Part shown: one piece after another, positions 1 to 6,455 of the stretch | Layout: every line of letters starts with the position of its first letter | How positions within the stretch are numbered: the stretch's first letter is position 1 | Origin: Sutterella sp. | Lineage (GTDB): Bacteria > Pseudomonadota > Gammaproteobacteria > Burkholderiales > Burkholderiaceae_F | Reading direction: 5' to 3' | Assembly: GCA_019418605.1 (NCBI GenBank) | Contig: DYBN01000025.1 | Location: 1 to 8,843, forward strand | Length of the DNA stretch: 8,843 nt | Position numbers and translations under genes: made by a program | The notes under the pieces: model-generated | Told to the model about the DNA's origin: nothing | The model's input: only the letters and a program-made list of their open reading frames with translations | The model's database searches: none

Positions 1-161
1 CCGGCGTGGTCGCCTTCCCGCAGGGCGGGTGGTTTACGCCCGGCTCCGACGGCACAGACACGGGTCCCTCGATCAATACGCTCACCTCGCTCAAGCCCAG
101 TCCGCTTGCCAAAGGCAATGCGCAGCACACCAATCTCGTGCAGGTTGAGAAAGTCTCTTAA
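1..161 (+). CDS. C-terminal end of a DMSO-reductase-family molybdopterin oxidoreductase (partial)
   Basis: The reading frame is open from base 3 and closes with TAA at 159-161, giving the last 52 residues of a protein whose start lies outside the window. The tail contains PLAKGNAQHTNLVQVEK, close to the conserved C-terminus of DmsA/YnfE-type catalytic subunits, where this region helps bind the bis-molybdopterin guanine dinucleotide cofactor. An upstream segment GVVAFPQGGWF followed by a Gly/Asp-rich turn also fits the family. Known members reduce S- or N-oxides or related acceptors in anaerobic respiration, usually in the periplasm with an Fe-S subunit and a membrane anchor. No subunit gene follows on this strand, so partners, if any, lie upstream. 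The substrate cannot be told from this fragment. The family call is firm; DmsA itself is only the best guess. Confidence 0.85.
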   Translation, partial: GVVAFPQGGWFTPGSDGTDTGPSINTLTSLKPSPLAKGNAQHTNLVQVEKVS

Positions 162-265
162 ATGCCTCGCAACCCCAAGCCGGACACCTTCAAAAAACGT
201 GCGTTGCCTGCTACTCTTTCACAGCGAACCATCAACCGCTTTCTGTTGTTTTTGGGGGAATGCGC

Positions 266-481
266 ATGCAGATCAACAAACGCAAGCTTTTGGCCCTTCC
301 GGCAGCGCTCGGCCTTCTGGTTCTGTCAGGCTGCCATCACTACCGCCGCCCCGGTCCAGGCCGCGGCCCCGGACCCGGACCGGCTCCGGCCCCGCAGGGA
401 CCTGGCTACGGAGCGCCCGGGCAAGGTCCCGGCGGACAGGGCCCCGGAGCAGGCCCCGGCAATCCTCCCCCGCGCCGCTAG
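266..481 (+). CDS. Small Pro/Gly-rich lipoprotein
   Basis: This gene encodes a 71-residue protein. I chose the ATG at 266 over the in-frame ATG at 260 because the GGGGGAA ribosome-binding site (254-260) sits 7 bases before 266 but touches or overlaps 260. The N-terminus is a classic lipoprotein signal: a KRK basic patch at residues 5-7, a hydrophobic stretch from 8 to 20, and the lipobox LSGC with Cys23 as the predicted lipidated residue. The mature part is only 49 residues: a short His/Tyr/Arg patch, then a low-complexity run of Pro-Gly, Ala-Pro and Gln-Gly-Pro repeats to the end. The residue after the Cys is His, not Asp, so outer-membrane sorting is more likely than retention in the inner membrane. 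It begins 104 bases after the oxidoreductase stop and could be co-transcribed with it, as no terminator separates them. I do not recognise a function. Confidence 0.7.
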   Translation: MQINKRKLLALPAALGLLVLSGCHHYRRPGPGRGPGPGPAPAPQGPGYGAPGQGPGGQGPGAGPGNPPPRR

Positions 482-648
482 CCGGCTTGACAAATGCAAG
501 GAAAATCCTGATCAAGGAGCGTGATTCTTCCTTTTTCCCGTGCAAAATCAGCGCCTTCACATTGCGTTAAGCACAAGCAGGCACAATGCTTGCACCAGAT
601 TGAGCTTTGCTCATCGAAAAGTGTCATCCAATTTCTCCTTGTTTTTTT

Positions 649-682
649 AAGCCCGCCTGTTGAGCCAGACGGGCTTTTTCTT
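649..682 (+). terminator. Factor-independent terminator after the lipoprotein gene
   Basis: The arms AAGCCCG (649-655) and CGGGCTT (669-675) pair, and inside them CTG pairs with CAG across a single mismatch and a 6-base loop. The stem runs into TTTTTCTT on the plus strand. There is no T-tract on the other strand, so it works only for plus-strand transcripts. It lies 168 bases past the lipoprotein stop and separates that unit from the biotin locus. Confidence 0.85.
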
Positions 683-874
683 GGCCCGCGGGTCACCGCC
701 TTCGCCCTTGAATGCCTCTGCGCCCATATTGGCCGGCAACAGGGCTCAAGCGCTCCATTTGCCCCTGACGCACGCGATTTCACCGCAGGGCCGCGTGATA
801 AAGTAGCCGCTCATTTTCGTGCCCGGCGCCCATTGCGGGCCGCTTCAGGGAGCCTCGCGCCCCGCACGCTTTTC

Positions 875-882
875 AAGGAGGA
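875..882 (+). promoter_or_regulatory. Strong ribosome-binding site fixing the bioAB start
   Basis: AAGGAGGA ends 8 bases before the ATG at 891. The frame is open further upstream, to an ATG at 819 that would add 24 residues, but that codon has no such site and the added residues do not resemble a BioB N-terminus. This decides the start. Confidence 0.9.
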
Positions 883-890
883 ATCAAGAC

Positions 891-3164
891 ATGCCGCACT
901 GCAGCCTATCCGAGCTCAAGGCCTTCGCGCAACAATGCCTTCACAAGGTCCCCGAGCGTCGGCAAGCCCTTGCGCTGCAGGAGGTCCCCACCGACGTGCT
1001 TGCCGCAGCCTCCGAAGAGACCACGCGCCTTTGGGCGCCGCGCACTTTCAATTTCTGCGCCATCGTCAACGCCAAGTCCGGCCGGTGCGCCGAAAACTGC
1101 GCCTGGTGCGCGCAGTCGCGCCACTTCAAGTCCTGCGTCGATGAGTACCCGCTCATTGACGCCGCAAAAGCGCTTGAAGCGGCGCACGCAGCCGAGCGGG
1201 CGGGCTGCACGCGCTTTTCTCTGGTCACAAGCGGCCGCAAGCTCTCCCCGCGGGAAGTGCGCGAGGCAGCCCTCCTCGTGCGCGCCATACGGCGCGAGAC
1301 AAACCTTGAGGTGTGCCTCTCGGCAGGCCTTCTGACCGAGAGCGAACTCAGAGAACTGCACCGCGCAGGCGCTAGCCGCTTTCACTGCAACCTTGAAGCC
1401 GCGCCGGAGGTTTTCAAGCGGCTTTGCACCACGCACACGACGCAAGACAAGATCAAAACGCTTGAAGCCGCCCGCAGGGCCGGCATGGACGTCTGCTCGG
1501 GCGGCATCATCGGCATGGGGGAGACGGAAGCCGATCGAATCGACCTTGCCCTTTCCCTGCGCGCGCTTGACGTTCCAAGCATTCCCATCAATGTGCTCGC
1601 GCCGATCAAGGGCACGCCGCTTGAAAATGTTGCGCTCATCGACGATGAGGCCATCATCCGCGCCGTAGCGCTCTTTCGCCTGATCAACCCCAAGGCGCAT
1701 CTGCGCTTTGCCGGAGGCCGCGCAAGGCTCTCGCCTGCCGTTCAGCTTGCCGCCATGAAGGCGGGCATCAACAGCGCCATCGCAGGAGACATGCTCACCA
1801 CGGCGGGAACGGCCGCAGAGGCTGACCGCAAGCTCGTCAAGGCCGCGGGCTACGGCTTTGAAGAAGAAGACGCCTTGACCTTTGACGCCGGGCACATCTG
1901 GCACCCTTATGCAGGCACGATCAATCCTCCTCCCGTAGAGTTCGTCAAAGCCGCAAGCGGCACGCGCATCACGCTCTCCGACGGTCGTGAACTCATCGAC
2001 GGCATCAGCTCGTGGTGGTGCGCGGCCTTCGGCCACAACCCCCCGAGCGTAGCGCAGGCCGTAAGAGAGCAAACAAAGCAGCTCTCCCACGTCATGTTTG
2101 CCGGATTCACGCACCGCCCGGCGGTTGAACTCGCAAGGAAAATCCTGCGTCTGGCTCCGCAGGGGCTGGAGAAAATCTTTTACGCCGACTCGGGATCCGT
2201 CGCCGTTGAAGCGGCGATGAAAATGGCCCTGCAGTATCAGCTTGCCTGCGGCAGAAGCGGCAAAACAGGATTCATGACGCTTGCCGCGGGCTACCACGGC
2301 GACACTTGGAACGCCATGAGCGTGTGCGACCCCGAAGGCGGAATGCATGCGCTCTTTACCGGTCTCTTTTCCGACAGAACGTACGTGGCCTCTCCCGTCT
2401 CGCGCTTTAATGGCGAGTGGCGCCCCGAGGACCTTGAGGCTTTGAAAGAGGCTTTTGCCAAACACGCCTCTCACACGGCCGCCTTCATCCTTGAGCCCAT
2501 CGTGCAGGCTGCAGGAGCCATGCGCTTTTATCACCCCAGGGTTTTAAAAGAAGTCCGGCGCCTGTGCACCGAAAACGACGTGCTTCTCATCGCCGACGAA
2601 ATCGCCACGGGCTTTGGCCGCACGGGCAAACACTTTGCCTGCAACTGGGCCGACGTCGTCCCGGACATCATGACCATCGGCAAGGCGCTCACGGCGGGCG
2701 TCATGTCGCTTTCGGCAGTGCTTGCCGCCAACACCGTCGCAGACGCCATCTCAACGGCTTCGCCCGGCGGATTCATGCACGGCCCGACGTTCATGGCCAA
2801 CCCGCTGGCCTGTGCGGCGGCCAATGCCGCTCTTGCGCTTTATTCAAGCCGAGACTGGCTCGCAGAGGTCGGGCGAATCGAGCGCAAGTTGAGCGACCGA
2901 CTGCTGCCCCTTGCCTCTCACCCCGGCGTTGTCGACGCGCGCGTGTGCGGCGCAATCGGCGTGCTCGAGCTCGACAGACCCATGCCGGCCAAAAGCGTGC
3001 AGAGAGCCTTCGTTGAGCGAGGGGTTTGGATCAGGCCCATCGGAAATCTCCTCTACCTGATGCCGCCCTACATCACCACGGACGACGAAATCGACGTGCT
3101 GGCCGACGCCATTGAGGCCGTTCTTGGCGAATTCATGGCGCAGACAACGGCTCCGGGGCACTGA
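891..3164 (+). CDS. bioAB: Bifunctional biotin synthase / adenosylmethionine-8-amino-7-oxononanoate aminotransferase (BioB-BioA fusion)
   Basis: This 757-residue fusion should perform two steps of biotin synthesis: KAPA to DAPA (BioA half, PLP and SAM) and dethiobiotin to biotin (BioB half, radical SAM). The BioB half, about residues 1-325, has the radical-SAM cluster motif CxxxCxxC at Cys66, Cys70 and Cys73, then SLVTSGR, CSGGIIGMGET, INVLAPIKGTPLE and FAGGR. The BioA half starts near GHIWHPYAG (His335) and continues with ISSWW, SHVMF, DSGSVAVE, GYHGDT, DEIATGFGRTGK with Asp569, and the PLP lysine Lys598 in IGKALTAG; it ends with WIRP and YLMPPY. Both halves are near full length (E. coli BioB 346, BioA 429), with almost no linker. 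Residues matching E. coli auxiliary-cluster ligands are Cys142, Cys202 and Arg277, but the Cys97 equivalent is Ser110, with a Cys at 106. A fused BioAB is known to me from Bacteroides; in a betaproteobacterium it suggests gene transfer. bioD follows downstream. Confidence 0.95.
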   Translation: MPHCSLSELKAFAQQCLHKVPERRQALALQEVPTDVLAAASEETTRLWAPRTFNFCAIVNAKSGRCAENCAWCAQSRHFKSCVDEYPLIDAAKALEAAHAAERAGCTRFSLVTSGRKLSPREVREAALLVRAIRRETNLEVCLSAGLLTESELRELHRAGASRFHCNLEAAPEVFKRLCTTHTTQDKIKTLEAARRAGMDVCSGGIIGMGETEADRIDLALSLRALDVPSIPINVLAPIKGTPLENVALIDDEAIIRAVALFRLINPKAHLRFAGGRARLSPAVQLAAMKAGINSAIAGDMLTTAGTAAEADRKLVKAAGYGFEEEDALTFDAGHIWHPYAGTINPPPVEFVKAASGTRITLSDGRELIDGISSWWCAAFGHNPPSVAQAVREQTKQLSHVMFAGFTHRPAVELARKILRLAPQGLEKIFYADSGSVAVEAAMKMALQYQLACGRSGKTGFMTLAAGYHGDTWNAMSVCDPEGGMHALFTGLFSDRTYVASPVSRFNGEWRPEDLEALKEAFAKHASHTAAFILEPIVQAAGAMRFYHPRVLKEVRRLCTENDVLLIADEIATGFGRTGKHFACNWADVVPDIMTIGKALTAGVMSLSAVLAANTVADAISTASPGGFMHGPTFMANPLACAAANAALALYSSRDWLAEVGRIERKLSDRLLPLASHPGVVDARVCGAIGVLELDRPMPAKSVQRAFVERGVWIRPIGNLLYLMPPYITTDDEIDVLADAIEAVLGEFMAQTTAPGH

Positions 3165-3650
3165 TCAGGCGCGCGGTTTTCACCTTGGTCCGCACGGCAA
3201 TCAAGCCCTCATACGGCAGGCACGACATTTGCAAACAAGGCCGCCTCTTGATTAAAAGGCTTTATGAAGTCTCTTAATTGTCAGAAGAGGCGGCGTTGAT
3301 TCAATGAAGCCGCGACACATGCAAGTGCACGTGACTTCTCTATAACAGCTTCTATATTGACCTTAAGACAACCTCTCGACCACTGTCAGCTAAGAAATCC
3401 GAAGAATAGAATTGTTCTTCAGCTCATCTTTGGCTGCAGAAAGTCCTGCAAAAGCGGGCCTTGCAGCGGTTTCTGAAAGCTCACGGCGGCCAAAAAGCAA
3501 GGCGGCGGCGCATGTCCCGATGTCGATGGACAAATCCAGACGTCGAGGTGATCAAGTCAACATAAAGATGCTTTTACGGACTTTTATTAAACGCCGACGC
3601 AACCTGCGCGGCATGATCGCAACAAACCAAAAATACACGAAGGAGAACGC
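3165..3650. other. Intergenic region between bioAB and bioD
   Basis: This 486-bp gap interrupts an otherwise tight biotin locus. It carries the long inverted repeat at 3240-3294 and then an AT-richer stretch. An imperfect palindrome at 3324-3338 has AAGT/ACTT arms. A -10-like TATATT lies at 3353-3358 without a good -35. A GAAGAA/TTCTTC inverted repeat occupies 3401-3420. A reading frame open from a TTG at 3412 to 3654 has no ribosome-binding site, an Arg/Lys/Ser-rich translation, and overlaps the bioD start; I do not call it. No clear terminator follows bioAB, so read-through into bioD is possible. Confidence 0.5.
3240..3294. repeat. Perfect 10-bp inverted repeat downstream of bioAB
   Basis: GCCGCCTCTT (3240-3249) and AAGAGGCGGC (3285-3294) are exact reverse complements around a 35-base AT-richer centre. 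That centre itself contains an ATTAA/TTAAT pair (3251-3255, 3274-3278). As RNA this would be a stable stem with a large loop. There is no T-run after either arm, so it is not a standard terminator. It could instead protect the bioAB message 3' end or be the remnant of a mobile element end. Confidence 0.7.
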
Positions 3651-4349
3651 ATGAGTCCAAACAACACGCCGCACGAGGGCGCGCGCGAGCTTGCCGACGG
3701 CACCTATTTCGTCACCGGCACCGACACGGATGTGGGAAAGACGGTTGCAACAGGCGTCATCGCCCGTGATCTTTTGGATGCCAAGAGGCGCGCGGCAACG
3801 CTCAAACTCGTGCAAACAGGCTGCACGGCGGGATCAATCGACATTGCGCTGCACCGCCGCATCATGGGCACTGCGCTAGCCGAAGACAATCCGCAGGGCG
3901 AAGGCGTGAGCGCCCCGCAAATCTTCACATTCCCCGCCTCGCCGCATCTTGCCGCGGAACTCGATCACCGAGCGCTTGACTTCAATGCAATCGAGCGCTC
4001 AACAAAGACCCTTGAGAGCAACTACGACATCGTTCTCATTGAAGGCGCAGGCGGCCTCATGGTTCCGCTGACGCGCTCGCTTTTGACGATCGACTACGTC
4101 TGCGGCAAAGGCTGGCCGGTCATCTTCGTTACCAACGCAAGGCTAGGCTCCATCAACCACACGCTGCTTGCCTGGGAAGCGCTTCAAAGCCGCGGCATTC
4201 GCATCGGTGCAGTCGCCTTCAACGACTATTGCGGCGAGGGCGTCACCCCAAAGGAAATTTTCAACGACACCCGGGACTACCTTCGCCAAGAGGCCCGCAG
4301 AAGGTTTCCCGAGGCGCTCTGGATCGAAATCCCTCGTCTTCGTTTGTAG
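3651..4349 (+). CDS. bioD: Dethiobiotin synthetase
   Basis: BioD is an ATP-dependent carboxylase that closes the ureido ring of DAPA with CO2 to make dethiobiotin, the substrate of the BioB half of the upstream fusion; it is cytoplasmic and usually dimeric. The protein is 232 residues (E. coli about 225). The Walker A loop GTDTDVGKT is at residues 23-31. KLVQTGC follows at 52-58, whose Lys52 corresponds to the catalytic lysine of KPVxxG in the family. The EGAGGLMVPL motif lies in the middle, and a nucleotide-base region with VTNARLGSINHT and VAFNDY comes after. An AAGGAG site (3640-3645) sits 5 bases before the ATG at 3651. The gene lies 486 bp after bioAB on the same strand and converges with the flavodoxin gene, whose terminator begins next to its stop codon. 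Confidence 0.95.
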   Translation: MSPNNTPHEGARELADGTYFVTGTDTDVGKTVATGVIARDLLDAKRRAATLKLVQTGCTAGSIDIALHRRIMGTALAEDNPQGEGVSAPQIFTFPASPHLAAELDHRALDFNAIERSTKTLESNYDIVLIEGAGGLMVPLTRSLLTIDYVCGKGWPVIFVTNARLGSINHTLLAWEALQSRGIRIGAVAFNDYCGEGVTPKEIFNDTRDYLRQEARRRFPEALWIEIPRLRL

Positions 4350-4350
4350 C

Positions 4351-4393
4351 AGCCAAAGAAAAACCGGAAGCCCGTGCAGAGGCGGGTTCCGGT
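4351..4393 (-). terminator. Factor-independent terminator of the flavodoxin gene
   Basis: Read on the minus strand, ACCGGAA and CCCG pair with CGGG and TTCCGGT around a short loop with one bulged base (4363-4393), and the stem runs straight into TTTTTCTTT (to about 4355). The plus strand has no T-tract after the hairpin, so this serves the minus-strand flavodoxin unit. Its T-tract reaches to within a few bases of the bioD stop (4347-4349), so the two convergent genes share very little spacer. bioD has no visible terminator of its own. Confidence 0.85.
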
Positions 4394-4457
4394 CGATCGG
4401 CGCGGCGGCGACGGCCGCCCGCGCATCACGCTGCGGTCCTGTCGGGTCGCAGCTGCG

Positions 4458-4946
4458 TTAAACGAGCCCAAGCCCCTTGGCCCAGTACGCCGCATCGGCG
4501 CCGTGCACGATGCGGGACTTGCCAAAGTCGACCTTAAGCGCCGGATGCAGGGACGCAAGCCCCTCCAAAGCCTCTTCAATGCCGCTGCCGCCCGAGGTGG
4601 CAAAGACATAAAAAGGCGTCTGCGCAGCCACATCCTGAGGCAGCGCGTCAAGAAACGTGTCGACCACGCGAGGCGCAACACCCCACCAAATCGGAAAGCC
4701 CAGCACGATGGCGCGGCACCCCGTGCAGTCGATGGGATTGCCTGCCAACGCCGGTCTGCAGGCCGCATCGTGCATCTCGACCGAGGAGCGGCTCCTCGGG
4801 TTTCTCCAGTTGAGATCCGCGCTCGTGTAGGGATCGCGCGGCACGATCTCGCAGATGTGGGCGCCAAGCGCCTCCGCCGCAGCCAGCGCGGCCCGCCGCG
4901 TCGAACCCGTGGCGGAAAAGTACGCCACCAGTACCTTTTGGTCCAT
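4458..4946 (-). CDS. Flavodoxin-family protein
   Basis: This 162-residue protein has the alpha/beta flavodoxin fold signature: a first strand VLVAYFSATGSTRRAA whose S-x-T-G-x-T loop (residues 11-16) binds the FMN phosphate, and GFPIWWG near residues 83-89, the loop that packs on the flavin in this subfamily. It resembles short flavodoxins of the kind often found beside oxidoreductases, so an electron-transfer or quinone/aldehyde-detoxification role is plausible but not shown. I start at the ATG at 4946, which has TGAGG about 8 bases upstream; a GTG at 4958 would extend it by four residues and overlaps that site. It lies 69 bases downstream of the alcohol dehydrogenase stop on the same strand, behind three hairpins, so co-transcription with attenuation is possible. 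A strong terminator follows. Confidence 0.88.
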   Translation of the reverse strand: MDQKVLVAYFSATGSTRRAALAAAEALGAHICEIVPRDPYTSADLNWRNPRSRSSVEMHDAACRPALAGNPIDCTGCRAIVLGFPIWWGVAPRVVDTFLDALPQDVAAQTPFYVFATSGGSGIEEALEGLASLHPALKVDFGKSRIVHGADAAYWAKGLGLV

Positions 4947-4981
4947 GATTGGCCTCACGTCAAAACATCTTGACTGCGCCC

Positions 4982-5032
4982 GCCGGGCAAGCGATGCCCG
5001 GCAGGCTTAAAAGCCTCAGAGAGCCTCTCTGA
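4982..5032 (-). repeat. Three consecutive hairpins between the alcohol dehydrogenase and flavodoxin genes
   Basis: Three perfect inverted repeats sit end to end. TCAGAGA/TCTCTGA (5016-5022, 5026-5032) spans the dehydrogenase stop codon. AGGCTT/AAGCCT (5003-5008, 5011-5016) touches it. GCCGGGCA/TGCCCGGC (4982-4989, 4995-5002) has a 5-base loop. None is followed by a T-run on the minus strand, so they look more like 3'-end stabilisers or partial attenuators than a simple terminator. They would lower flavodoxin expression relative to the dehydrogenase if the two are one operon. Confidence 0.75.
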
Positions 5033-6185
5033 AGATTTCGATGATTTCGCTGCGATCGAGCACCTTGTAGCCGCCCTTGAGGATCAAGGTGGCGTCAGCC
5101 AGAGACTCGAGCATGTCCTCGGTCGCGCCAAGCTCGGAAATCGTCATCGCCAGTCCGAGCTCCTTCATCCAGGCCTGCATGGCGGCAAGCCCTTCTTCGG
5201 CCACCTGCTCGTCGCTCTTGCCCGCGGGATCAACGTCAAAGACGTTCACGGCAAAGCGCTTGAACTTGGCAAGGCCCGCCTTCATGATGTGGCGGTAGTA
5301 CGGCAGCGAAACGGCCGCAAGCGTCATGCCGTGCGTGGCGTTCGTCAAGGCTCCGACGGCCTGTCCGAGCATGTGGACCATCCAGTCGGTCGTCTTGCCC
5401 TTGGCAATGAGCGTATTGAGCGCCCAGGTCGCCGTCCACATGATGTTGCTGCGCGCTTCGTAGTTCTGCGGATCTTCGTTGGCAATGCGGCTGGCGGCCA
5501 GCAGCGAGCGCATCAGCCCCTCGGCGATGTAGTCGCTCGTGTTGTCGTCCGTGCCCGAGAAATACTGCTCGCAGATGTGATTGAAAATGTCGTAGATGCC
5601 GGCCACCATCTGGTAGTGCGGCAGCGTCATCGTGTACTGCGGGTTGAGGATGGAAAAGCGCGGCATCACGCGCTCGTCGGCAAAGACCTTGCCGATCTTG
5701 AGCTTGGCCTGCGTGTTGGTGATCACGGCGCCGGCATTCATTTCCGAGCCCGTGCCCGCCATCGTGAGCACGCACCCCAAGGGAACAACCTCGCAGGAGG
5801 GTTCCTCAAAGCGCTGGTAGTACTTCTGCCAGGGATCTTCGTCGCAGTGCACGGACACTGCCACGGCCTTGGTGTAGTCGCACACGGAGCCGCCGCCGAC
5901 GGCAAGCAGAAAGTCGGCCTTGTGCTCGCGCGCAATCTTGATGCCCTCGTAGAGCTTGTCGAGCGTCGGATTGGGCATCACGCCGGAAATTTCAGCCACG
6001 TTCTTGCCGTTTTTCTCAAGAATCGAGAGCACTTCGTCATAAAGGCCCGTCTTCTTGATTGAACCGCCGCCGTAAACGAGCACCACGTTGGAGCCGTACT
6101 TGGGCAGCTCCGTGTTGAGCGCCTCAAGCGATTGCTGACCGAAATAGAGCTTCGTCGGATTGCAGTACGTGAAATTGCCGAGCAT
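5016..6185 (-). CDS. Iron-dependent alcohol dehydrogenase (YqhD/butanol-dehydrogenase type)
   Basis: This 389-residue protein is a group III iron-containing alcohol dehydrogenase that reduces aldehydes to alcohols with NAD(P)H in the cytoplasm. It opens with NFTYCNPTKLYFG, typical of the BDH/YqhD branch, followed by GGGS (39-42), the nucleotide-phosphate loop GGGSVCDYTKAV (97-108) and GTGSEMNAGAVITN (144-157). The four metal ligands are Asp199 and His203 in YDIFNHICEQ, His271 in VHMLGQ and His285 in THGM; the spacing matches E. coli YqhD (387 residues). The frame is open to an upstream start at 6338, but GGAGG 8 bases before the ATG at 6185 and the family N-terminus decide the start. It may head an operon with the flavodoxin gene. 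Clearance of toxic aldehydes or a fermentative step are both possible; the substrate cannot be read from sequence. Confidence 0.93.
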   Translation of the reverse strand: MLGNFTYCNPTKLYFGQQSLEALNTELPKYGSNVVLVYGGGSIKKTGLYDEVLSILEKNGKNVAEISGVMPNPTLDKLYEGIKIAREHKADFLLAVGGGSVCDYTKAVAVSVHCDEDPWQKYYQRFEEPSCEVVPLGCVLTMAGTGSEMNAGAVITNTQAKLKIGKVFADERVMPRFSILNPQYTMTLPHYQMVAGIYDIFNHICEQYFSGTDDNTSDYIAEGLMRSLLAASRIANEDPQNYEARSNIMWTATWALNTLIAKGKTTDWMVHMLGQAVGALTNATHGMTLAAVSLPYYRHIMKAGLAKFKRFAVNVFDVDPAGKSDEQVAEEGLAAMQAWMKELGLAMTISELGATEDMLESLADATLILKGGYKVLDRSEIIEIFREAL

Positions 6186-6223
6186 GTGTCTGTAGCCTCC
6201 AAAAATATGCATGTGGCGTTCAC

Positions 6224-6287
6224 GCCGGCCCAAGGGCCGGCCGCCGGGGATTTGCCGGTAAATATAACGAAGCCTGCCGCCGGCGGC
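6224..6287 (-). promoter_or_regulatory. GC-rich palindromes and putative promoter in the alcohol dehydrogenase leader
   Basis: Two strong dyads lie within the roughly 190-bp leader. GCCGGCCC-AA-GGGCCGGC (6224-6241) is perfect with a 2-base loop. GCCGCCGGCGGC (6276-6287) is a perfect 12-base palindrome. Between them is a -10-like TATATT on the minus strand (6266-6261); the palindrome at 6276-6287 falls about where a -35 would be, and no -35 consensus is seen. An activator or repressor acting on the dehydrogenase could bind there, while the proximal dyad would fold in the 5' UTR. The promoter assignment is tentative; the dyads are directly visible. Confidence 0.45.
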
Positions 6288-6378
6288 CCGCAGATTTGTC
6301 GCAATTGATTGCCAAAAACCACCATCGGGCGTCCTCAAGCCCGGCCTCAGTCAAAAGCCTGCGCTGCCCGGCGCCGGC

Positions 6379-6413
6379 AAAAAAAAGGCCGCCGGACTTT
6401 CACCCGGCGGTCC
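6379..6413 (-). terminator. Factor-independent terminator of the H-NS-like gene
   Basis: On the minus strand GGaCCGCCGG (6413-6404) pairs with CCGGCGGCC (6395-6387), with one bulge and an 8-base loop, followed directly by eight T residues (6386-6379). It lies about 43 bases past the H-NS-like stop and insulates the dehydrogenase from the H-NS-like gene. Confidence 0.92.
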
Positions 6414-6455
6414 TTCCTTCAAAATAATTCAAGCAAAGCCTGAGGCGCTGCCCGC

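Larger units (their letters stand above)
482..890. other. Intergenic region between the lipoprotein gene and bioAB
   Basis: This 409-bp stretch holds no convincing gene; the frames open through it lack ribosome-binding sites or run antisense to their neighbours. It contains a terminator at 649-682 and then about 200 bp of bioAB leader. In the leader, CACGCG (771-776) and CGCGTG (792-797) form an inverted repeat next to a weak -10-like GATAAA (797-802) with no good -35. A GCCCG/CGGGC pair at about 822-842 could fold in the 5' leader. I see no match to a BirA-type operator. The bioAB promoter must lie here, but I cannot place it firmly. Confidence 0.5.

Noticed and set aside
521..1144. Plus-strand open frame overlapping the bioAB start
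   Set aside because: It crosses the terminator at 649-682 and runs out of frame into the BioB coding region; the translation is low-complexity Arg/Pro/Ala.
906..2534. Long minus-strand open frame (542 codons) opposite bioAB
   Set aside because: It lies wholly antisense to a well-supported gene. High GC in third positions opens antisense frames, and the translation has no recognisable domain or ribosome-binding site.
3336..3345. BioR-like operator (TTCTCTATAA against TTATCTATAA)
   Set aside because: One mismatch in ten bases is expected by chance at about this rate in a window this size. It lies some 300 bp from bioD, and no bioR gene is present.
3412..3654. Possible 80-residue basic protein before bioD
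   Set aside because: It has a TTG start without a ribosome-binding site, low-complexity composition, and overlaps the bioD start. It could only be rescued by conservation in relatives.
4374..4973. Plus-strand open frame opposite the flavodoxin gene
   Set aside because: It is an antisense shadow, rich in Arg, with no ribosome-binding site.
5289..6062. Plus-strand open frame opposite the alcohol dehydrogenase
   Set aside because: It is an antisense shadow of a strongly matched gene, with no family motif.
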